This document shows positions 51,567 through 61,192 of a stretch of 64,000 nucleotides of DNA, piece after piece. Both the position numbers and the translations under genes were made by a program. The DNA is from Polydactylus sextarius (Eukaryota; Chordata; Actinopteri; Polynemidae), in assembly GCA_016801845.1 (NCBI GenBank), contig CM028912.1, positions 4,193,001 to 4,257,000 of the forward strand, read 5' to 3'. Each line of letters opens with the position of its first letter. Position 1 is the first letter of the stretch. The notes beneath the pieces are model-generated. The model did not search any database. It was not told the DNA's origin and saw nothing but the letters and a program-made list of their open reading frames with translations.

Positions 51567-53931
51567 TTTTCTCATTTGTGCTCTCTCGTTCGCATTGATT
51601 TTCTTCTCTTCTGAAGAGCAGCCTCTTTTACTTTTCACCACATATCAATTATTTAAAGGCCATTACATCACTGCAATTCAATTTCAAGTCAGCTGGCCCA
51701 TATGCTGAATATTTACAATTTGTTCATGATAATTTGTTGAAGATGCAAAACAGGGTATTATTGCTGGTATTGTAACAACTATCATGTTTTTATTTGAAGG
51801 TTTATTAGCTTACATGCATTATACTGAAGCTGTGACGCTGCTGAAACAGATGGATGATTTGTTTAGACGTCAAAGAAAAACACGTTTCACTTTCATCTTT
51901 AAAATCATTTCCTATCTAATCCCATTAGAGGATGAATAAAAACACTGAACTAGCCTCTACATATTAGTAGAAATACATACTCTTTGTGTATGTCACTGAT
52001 TTTGTTCCTGATTTATAAGCATCAGTTACAAAGACACAGAGGTAGCATCCTCACAGAAACACACTGTGATGCTGATTCAACATGTTTACACTGACATCAT
52101 CCGCCTGCAGTTGCAGCTCTGATCTAAGGGAGCGTCGTCATCAAGGTTAGTTACTCATCGATCTTCCCACTAAACTCCTGTTGACTCACGCATGCTGTCG
52201 AGTCGATACAACCGAACCAACATTAGCCGGAAAAGTGAAGATTAATGAGAGATCTTCCGACCAGAGATGAAGTAAACGCTAGAACAAAAGGGTGAACTAA
52301 TTCTCCTCAAAATGATGATTTCCCTGATGTCTGTCCATCACGTGGTGTAATCATAGAGGAGTCTAATCAAATTTAATCTGTTCTGCAGAGTCATGAAGCA
52401 CTTTCTTCCGAGACAAGAAGGACGAGGAGTCATGTGGGTCCCACAGAGTCCCTTAACATCTACATCAAGGGATCTGGGATTTAATGAACTCACAGGAAAC
52501 AGACAAACTAAATTCACAATAGACACATGATAAATTCTCCAAGATGCTTTTATCAACTCAACCTACGCACTTGTTCACAGAACAATAAAACTGTTCATAT
52601 CAGTTTACATCAATAATTAACACTGCGGCGCAGCTGGTTAATCATCCAACCAATTTAATTGGCCCTTATTGGCCTATATCAGATGATTATTACTGCAGTT
52701 GTTGTTATGTTGATGTAACTGCTCATCTTATTTATAAAGATGTGTCTTTCTCTTATTTATAGTTACATTTGTGATGTTGTGATGTTATCAAAATATTTAT
52801 AATACAGTTTACGACAGTTCTGCACCAATGTTCCTTTTACACAATAAAAGTTATTTGTAATTAAATAGTAAAATGTTCTGCCTCTTAAATCTATCTTTGT
52901 CTCAAGTGGCTGAATTTTATTTGATGGATAATCACATAAAAAATGTGGGTTTCTGTGTACAAAGAATATCAGACAATTAAAGTTAATAGAATTTCTTACT
53001 CCCCAATATTAAAATCAGCAAAATTACCACATGAAAATGTCAATTAAATTGTTTCATGTTTTCCTATTTACAGACTGTCTTTGGCTCCTGAGTGTGAGAT
53101 AAAGAAACTAGACATTTAAGAGGTTTAAACCTTTTTTCTTTAAGGTGGAAAATGACACAATTCTTGCTAATCAGCAAAAATATTTCACAAATCTGACACT
53201 TTTTTTTTTTTACAGTCCCAGCCCTAAAATGAAATATATGTATCATTTGATGTTTTTACAATGTACAGAGAACAGTGGTTATGTTTTTATGTTTATACAA
53301 CCTGAATAACAAACCTGAACTTCAACACATAAAATAATAAAAAACAGAGATGACCTGATTATTCTGATGATTATTTGATTTAACTCTTTAAATAAATGTT
53401 ACACAGTAACGCTATTTAATCTTAATAAAGGTGACAACGGTTAGAAATGAAAGCTAACCTGACTCAGCATCAGTGTGTGTGTTTGTTTTGCTCCTGTCTC
53501 TGTAAACACACACTCAGCATCTCAGCAGTAAACAGACAGAGGTGAAGCCACGGTCAGTCCGCTGCTTTAGCCACATCAACCTGCTCTGTGTTTTACCTCA
53601 AAGATACACCCGCTTTATACCTACACAAACACACACTGTATATACATTTATAATACAGATAAACCGATATACAAGTGGTCCAACTAGGCCCGTGTGTGTG
53701 TGTTTTTATGTCCATCTAATGGGGAGCTAAGCCGGGGCTAGTTAGCTAGCGGCTAACGCTGCTAGCATCTCCCTCTCTGTCTCCATCCGTGAACAATGTC
53801 ATTTTAACACGAGATAAAAAACTGTCAACTCACAAACATTAAAACTAAAAATCAGTGAATATGAACTGGTGTTGTGTTGTGGTAAAACCGGCGTCGTAAA
53901 CAAGATAAAAAACATGTAAATCGAGACTCAC
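50555..53931. other. Probable plekhm3 5' UTR tail and first intron
   Basis: About 3.4 kb between the coding start and the likely non-coding exon. It contains a CT run at about 51,541-51,565 and an imperfect palindromic CCAATTTAATTGG segment at about 52,648. No coding frame is supported; short open frames on both strands have no recognisable similarity. Confidence 0.6.
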
Positions 53932-54015
53932 CTTACTGTGTTTACCATTATGTCATTTGACGGTCCGTCGACGGTAAAATCCTCCGACTGAAACTGACGC
54001 TTCACGACAAAGGTT
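53932..54015 (-). other. plekhm3: Probable non-coding first exon of plekhm3 (start not defined)
   Basis: A strong minus-strand donor (AAG|GTGAGTCTCG, GT at 53,931-53,930) follows a CpG-containing stretch (53,940-54,010) with no good reading frame. Human PLEKHM3 also starts with a non-coding exon, to my knowledge. The transcription start, and so the exon's 5' limit, is a guess. Confidence 0.45.
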
Positions 54016-54350
54016 CCGGGTTAAAAATCAACATTTGTTTTACACACAACAGTGCTTATAAACGCAACGCAGTGTTATTTATTGATAAATAAAACACACT
54101 CAAATATATTATTATTATCTGTTTATTATCATTATAGAATAAAATATACTAGTATGTTGAATGTCACATTTTAATTTATGCATGCAAGACTATTGGAATA
54201 TTAATTTAATGAATTAATAGGAACTAGAGGAATTATAGGTTAACTTGTCAGTTAAGTGTCTTGTATGTTAAGCTAATAATTTATCTGCTTATTATATTTT
54301 GTATTAAAACATTTAAAGCTGCAGCTAATGTATTTATCAAATAAAACATA

Positions 54351-54957
54351 CACTGCCTGGCCAAAAAAAGTTGCCACCTGATGAAGTGATGCATCCATCA
54401 TGCCCCGTGTCTACTGTACTGTACAAGCCTGTGGGGGCAACGCTATGATCTGGGACTGCTGCAGTTGATCAGGTCTGGGTTCATTAACATTATGTGGCCA
54501 AAGAATGAAGTCAGCTGACCTGAATATACTGAATGACCAGGTTATGTTTTCCTCCCTGATGGCATGGACATATTCCAAGATGACAATACCAGGTTTCATC
54601 AGGCTCAAATTGTGAAATTGTGACTGGTTCAGGGAGCATGAGACATCATTTCTACACATGGATCGGCACAATAGAGTCCAGACCTGAACCCCACTGAGAA
54701 TCTCTGGGATGTGCTGGAGAAGACTTTGTGCAGTGGTCCGACTCTCCCATCATCAACACAAGATCTTAGTGAAAAATTAATGCAACACTGGACAGAAATA
54801 AATCTTGTGACACTGCAGAAGCTTATTGAAATGATGCCACAGTGAATGTGCTGTAATCAAAGCTAAAGGTGGTCCAACGAAATATTAGAGCGTGTGACAT
54901 TTTTTATTTTCTGGTGGCGACTTCTTTTTTTTTTTTTTTTTTTTTGGCCAGGCAGTG
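54351..54957 (+). mobile_element. Non-autonomous Tc1-like element, internally deleted
   Basis: Terminal inverted repeats begin CACTGCCTGGCCAAAAA and end GGCCAGGCAGTG, with TA target-site duplications at 54,349-54,350 and 54,958-54,959. The inside keeps the 3' part of a Tc1 transposase in plus orientation: FQDDN, then after in-frame stops SPDLNPTENLWDVLEKTL, and EKLMQHW and TLQKLIEMMPQ at the end. The 5' DNA-binding and first catalytic part are missing. An old, inactive copy whose ends could be mobilised only by a transposase supplied from elsewhere. Confidence 0.93.
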
Positions 54958-57578
54958 TATAATATACATATGTGAAATGTAGTGAAATAGGAAATGAGTA
55001 TTAGGTCAAGAAAAGCACAAGCACTATGATATATTTATATAATGCAGCAGTTTAACACATATATTTAATGGTGGATTGAAAAATATACCGGTATATACTG
55101 TATTTATTTATGTCTGTTACTGACAGTCCTAAATTGTACAACAGTATATGCAAAAGATAAACAGATAAAAAAAATGCATAATTTTTTCAATTAACTATTA
55201 GATATTTAAATAAACCAGTGAGTTATTCAAACTTTTTTTTTTTTTTTTTGAGCAGGAATCAGGTCACATTTACATATTTTCTGTCATGTTTTGTTTTGGT
55301 TTTTTTTTCCTCATTTTAATTCTTTCCCCTAAAAATATTTTTCTTCAGGATAAAATTAAGGAAGTAGAAAGAAAACAAATAAATAAATGGATAAATATAA
55401 ATCTGAAATACAATGGTGAACAGAAACATGTAGCTACAATGGTGAAGCTCATTACCACAATCAACATGTGACTTATTCTCACATTTGGGCGTCATTACTT
55501 TACATTAGTTTTGACTTAGATAAAAATCCTTTTCAGATTTCTTTTCATTCATTTCGTTCTTTACATAGAAAGAAATGACACCGAGGCTTCACAGCGATCA
55601 AAAAAGTTTTACAAAAGCTTCTCTCTGCCTCTCCTTAATGTGCTCTGCATTAAGCCGATTTTGTACTACACAAGGTATTTTCTATTATTGTCATTATCCT
55701 GAAATGGGATAAAAATCCATAAGGGACATGATCAGTGCTGTGGCTGATAGCAGGAGGTGGTTCCTTTATTTAGTCTCACAAAGAAAGGTCGTGACTTACG
55801 TCTACACAGACGCATCTGACCAAGATGGGAAGAGGACCTGAGAGCGGAGGACAAAGCAGAGGTGGAGAATAGTTTCTCTCTAATGGGCTACTTGAAGCTG
55901 CCCCAGAACACAAAGTGTCAGTGCAACTGAGGGAAACATCATTGAAAAGGGACACAGTATTTCTCCTCCAACCTGTTCCAACGAGAACTAAATCGATATA
56001 CAGGGGCAATAATGGACTTTTTTTTATTTAACCACGTATCTGTAAATCAATATTTCCCACCTCCATTATCACATGTGAGCAATTTCACGGATTAGCTTGG
56101 ATTTGTTAGGATCTGTTTGTGGATGAAACTTCTGATTCCTGCTGCACAACTTTGGCGTCAATATCTGTTTTGCATTTTGATATAATGTTTGCTTCTGGGA
56201 AGATACAACAAGTTGGTATTTTTATATATTTTGGGAGAATAATGAAACATACCAGTACTGTTTATTTATTTCAATTAATAATTTACTCTGGATACCTGAA
56301 GTTTCTTCTGGAAAATACTGGAAAACTAGAAATACTGGAGACATTTAGAGGTTTACATTGGAGTTATAATAAAACCTGGACCAGTGGTGGATTAATAAAA
56401 CAATAGGTTTAAGTCTTCAAACATTGTTTAACTAATCATTATTCATTAATTCAGATACAGGCTGTTATCAGAAATGAAAGAAATAATGAGATGTACAAAT
56501 GTTTCATAACCATGACATATTAAAAAATAATATTCTCAGTCAAATACTGAAAGAAAAAAAAAAGTCATTTTCTGGATATCTTTGTCTCAGGAAAGAGTAA
56601 ATTTAATTAATCTGAAAATGAGTCCAAATTATTCACTATCGGTTTCCTCCATTCAAGAAATATCATTGCTGGCTTTCAAAAGCTCATCTGAGAAGAACCC
56701 AGTAGGAACTCCCTCCTCCTCTTCTTCCTCCTCTTCTTCCTTTCTCTGAATGCCCTTTGTCTGAATTTGTTTAAAAAGTTCTGTGCAGTGAAGGCAGGGA
56801 GGGCCAGGTCGCACTAATGGGCTCGACTATGTTACTCTGTGTGTAGCATTGTTGCAGGATAATGGTCCTTCAAAAACCTCAGATAAAAACTGAGAGATTC
56901 CACTGATCTTCTGATGTTTTTATAGACGTTGGAAACATGTTTCACAAAAAGCAAATCAACAACAGCAACAAAGAAGAAGAAGCAGAAGAAGAAGAACATC
57001 TTATTCCTATATTTTCTCTTATTTTCTATAAGACATGTTGTGTTTTTAGTGGGAACAGAAACATTTTTCTTTGTTGCAGAAAGTTCTGTCACGTTGTGTC
57101 CTTTTTACTTGCCATTTCTATTTTGCCTTTGCAATTTGATTTGTTATAATTTTAGCTAAAAAAAAAAAAAAGAAAGAAAGAAAAGAAAAGAAAGACATGA
57201 ATAGAAGCTCAGATATTGGTTGCATCTGACCATCAGAAATCCTTTTAGGCTAAGTGCCTGTGCCTGGGTATAAAGATTGATGCAACAAATAAGCATCAGC
57301 TTTAGGAATAAGACCATCTCTGTCCAGAAGGCTCCATCATTTTCCATCTAACAGCAATCTCTCAGCCCCCTTCCCTTGACTCGTGCACTCAGGTCTCTCG
57401 CTCTCTCTCCATCCTGTCAGTCACTCTTCCCTTTTTCCTGCTTTATTTAGATCATACCATCTTCTGGTGATGACTAAATTATGATTAGATTTAAGGATGT
57501 GCAGTGCTTTCATCTGTCTAGTGCGTTGTTTAATGCTGCTTCCCCCCTAACCCCTCTCGAACCGCCACCCAGACTCCC

Positions 57579-57581
<3 letters not shown>

Positions 57582-57618
<37 letters not shown>
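57582..57618. repeat. CA microsatellite
   Basis: Uninterrupted CA array of about 18 units. Confidence 0.95.
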
Positions 57619-57621
<3 letters not shown>

Positions 57622-59251
57622 CACAACACAATAGCCATCTACCTCCACTCGCTCCCCCGCTATTGAAGAACAGAGTGGCTGCTTGGTCCCCATGGAAACA
57701 CCACACGTGTATGTGCGTGTTCAGTAAATGTTTCTCTCTCGCTCAGATTAACTTGAACACAAACACACAGACTTTTTTTAAAATATGCAAATAATCTGCT
57801 CTCTTCTAATGCAACCTGTGTTCTGCTGAATTATGAATCTTTATCTGATACAAGAGGTTGAATTGGGAGAATAATTTTTAAAAAAAAAAAAAGCTACAGA
57901 TGTGTTTGTCTCACAGCTCATTATGCACCTGTTGGACATCCATGTCACTAACAATCTCAGGCTGTCACATAAAATCAAAAGGCCTGATCCCTCTGGACAG
58001 TCATCACTTCCTTTTTTCTCTTGGATTCATTCTTGTGTTTTTTAGTTGTTTTTATTTTAATAGAAAGGTTTATGCAGTTTTTGCTGCAGCTACAATCGTC
58101 TCGTCTTGTGCTGCTGTTTTCTCTCCACTTTTATCTCAAATGTCTGTTGATAGAAACATATTCTGAGCTGAACTCGTCACCTGAAAATCCACAAATACAG
58201 TAAAACATATTTAGGCATAAATGTGCAAAGACAAAACAGAAAAACTTCAAGTCCAGTAACATCAGAAGCTGCACACGGCAGCTTGATGTTAAATACATTA
58301 TAAACTATAAATGAGGAATAAACTTAAAACAAATGTCATTGTCTCTTGGATATACAATATTTATGTCTTCATGTTGGTTATGCAGCATTTCTGTTTTTTT
58401 ATATCTCTCTTTTTAAAATGCTTTCAATAAAACAGCTACAGTCAAACCAACAGAGAATTTCTACCTAAACGCATTTTTATAGATTTATATTGAGTTTCAG
58501 CTCAGTGTTGTTGTTTTCTGGCCTTCGATGTTCACTGGTTTCCTCTCACAGCTTTGTTTTTTGGCTCCAAAGTCTGATTTTTTCATCTAAAAACACACTT
58601 TTCTATAACCATCTCATCACCGAACAGTCAACTTCACTAACTGTTGAACATACTGAAGCATTTAGCAGCTAAAACGTCTGATACTTCCCTCAGGAGCTGG
58701 TAACAAACAACATAGATATGAGGCCAGATGAATGATAACATTGTTCCATAACTGCTGGTTCAGTAAATCAGCAACTGTTTGTTAAAGTTGCAGTACAACA
58801 AGCAGCTATAAGCACAGTAAAACCAAGATAATGATCTGTTTTGTACAGAAACGTATGGAGGAGATCCTGAGATGATACAACAGGTGAGAAAAGGGGAAAA
58901 AAAGACAATAGATCCAGGTTTTTAAAAAAAGACTAACAAAGGTTTAACAGCATGGTCATGTCAGTGAATTGGCTTTTGTGCTAAAAAGCCTGATTTAAGC
59001 GAATATGTCAGGTTTTTTTGCTTCTCTAATTCATAAAATGTGAATTTATACAGTGAGACCTGCTGTATGATGATAACAGGTGACTGTAAAATGATGAAAA
59101 CATTAAGCTCATGTCCTGTTTGGTTTCCATGTTGAGTGATGAGCTGTTATTTCAAAAGTGATCTGAAAACAGAAATAAACAGTGATATCACATTTATGTG
59201 GATCAGTGTGGACACGTGTGTGTTTGTTGTCTATTGAACAGCACAATACCA

Positions 59252-59257
<6 letters not shown>

Positions 59258-59290
<33 letters not shown>

Positions 59291-59621
59291 CATTCAGCCC
59301 TGGTACCACACGTCTCATTCACACCTAATGATCGCAGGCTCTCACTGGCAGTCATCTCTCCTCCCAGACCAAATCCAATTACTGGGGACAATAGAAACCA
59401 GCTCCAGACTCAGGCCTCCATCAGCTCCTCGGTGCTGCTGCTCCGCGCTCTGAGACTCCTGCTGGACCCCTAATCATGTCGAGGGTCCACAAGGGCCACG
59501 AAGTACACCTGTACACGAACACACGTATACACACACACACACACACAGATACACAAATACAAAGAACTCAAATCCAAACAAATAGGTCACAAACACATGC
59601 AACAGTTAACAAATGACACAA

Positions 59622-59683
<62 letters not shown>
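59258..59683. repeat. Two GT microsatellites and a short CA run
   Basis: GT at 59,258-59,289, CA at about 59,529-59,548, and a long GT array of about 30 units at 59,623-59,683. Confidence 0.95.
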
Positions 59684-59685
<2 letters not shown>

Positions 59686-60830
59686 GGCCATGCAATTCAC
59701 AACCAAGTACAAATGTAGCAACAAGGAAATACAAATGAAGCAAAATAAAAATAACAATAGCAAATGAAAAAACACAAATAAAACAACACACACACAAACA
59801 TTCACACACATATGTAAACATGTCACTGAATATTGTGTTAACTTCCTGATCAACACTTTAAATTCAACATTTATCAATAAATATTGTTCATAAGAAACCT
59901 TCCCTGACCTGTGAGAGCGTTTCAGCATCTTTGTGTTTCTCCTGTCAATGGCTCCATCTTGTGGCACCAACATGAAATTGTAACAGTTTGTTCAAATATG
60001 AACCAGAGTAAATTCAGGAGTTTTATTTCTAGTCAACAGATACTTTAAAAATCAGCCGATTAATTAATATCACATCGAAGTCGATTCAGTAGCAGCTCTG
60101 CAGCAGCTAAAGACTTTAAAATGACATCAGGACGACCTGACACCAGAGACATAAAATAATACGATGATGATATGATGCTTTGGAAAAAATAATAATAGAT
60201 TAAAAAATAACAGATTTTTAGATGAGACCAAGTTTGATTTAACTAATCTTTGTGATTTTGTGTGTGTATGTTGAAGATACAACAACTTCAACTAAGTGTG
60301 TGATTTTAGTTGTTTCAGAAGCGACTGGAGGTGAATATTTGAGGTTAGAGAACAAATGCACTATTTTTTTGTGTTTTACAGAAATAAATGACTTTGTTGA
60401 ATGATAATATCGTCCATATCTCTGAAGTAATGGATTTAATTTCTTCCTCCACAAAAGCCAGTTCATGAAATCATACACCATCATGATATAATAGTTAAGT
60501 CTTCAGTATTAACAGTATGGATGAAACAGAAGTTATCAATAATTTTCTCATGATCATAGTTTTCTTATTGTCACATCTTCCAACACTTTCTGATTTCATT
60601 ATTGAATTTGTTTGATACAAATATGATGATCTGTACTTTTTAAATCAAACAACAAAAAACACATAAAGTGCATCATTTTGGATTTATTACATTAAATAAA
60701 AATAAACTACAGAGCGTGTTCATTGTTCAGACGTCTCTGGTCCAGAAGATGAAGAAGATACATCAGGAAATATGAGGCTTTTTATCATTGTTTGAATAAG
60801 TTTGTGTGTTTTATAAAGTAACCTGTTGTG

Positions 60831-60862
60831 TACTTTGTTTGTTTGTTTGTTTGTTTGTTTGT
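60831..60862. repeat. (GTTT)n tetranucleotide array
   Basis: About seven GTTT units next to T and A runs, some 300 bp upstream of the USP-like gene. Confidence 0.85.
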
Positions 60863-61159
60863 TTTTTTAAAAAAGACTGTATCACCTGGTTAGCATGGCA
60901 ACCAGATGCAGATGAAAATGGAATTGCAAATTACATCAAGAACAAGATTTCACATGACGTCACAAAGCACATTCCAAATGACATCACTTGAAACCATGGA
61001 TATAGATCCATCTGGTTTATTCTTTACTTTATCACAAATCATCTCAGAAAACTTTACAAAACATTTCACTAACTGGCATCGTACAAACCTTCAACTACAC
61101 TGTCTTAACCTACTTTACCTCAGACCGTTTTACTTTCATTCAGCAACAAAGAAACAAAA

Positions 61160-61192
61160 ATGTTCTTTCCTTGTTGCTGCTTTGGACAGAAG
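61160..61192 (+). CDS. USP-like gene, possible exon 1
   Basis: An ATG after AAAA reads MFFPCCCFGQK and ends at AAG|GTAAGT. In this frame exon 2 reads RTNPETPETATRHEPRPGSV and exon 3 RKTDRVSGYNQRRRLDPRDL, then meets a TGA unless spliced at 61,850. Splicing exon 1 straight to a possible acceptor at 61,872-61,873 (reading PWLNRLFGYPV) would keep the downstream frame. The alternative frame treats this exon as 5' UTR, with the start at 61,337. Confidence 0.4.

Larger units (their letters stand above)
54016..61159. other. Intergenic region between plekhm3 and the USP-like gene
   Basis: About 7.1 kb without a recognisable gene. It holds the Tc1-like element (54,351-54,957), poly-T runs, a CA array at 57,582-57,618, GT arrays at 59,258-59,289 and 59,623-59,683, and a (GTTT)n run near 60,831-60,862. 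Unique blocks that could be regulatory lie at about 55,690-55,960 and 59,320-59,480. Confidence 0.7.

Noticed and set aside
54411..54671. Minus-strand 86-codon frame inside the Tc1-like element
   Set aside because: The transposase similarity is on the plus strand; the minus frame is antisense.
55776..56009. Minus-strand 77-codon frame in the intergenic region
   Set aside because: No recognisable similarity and no exon-like borders, although the DNA there is unique and could be regulatory.
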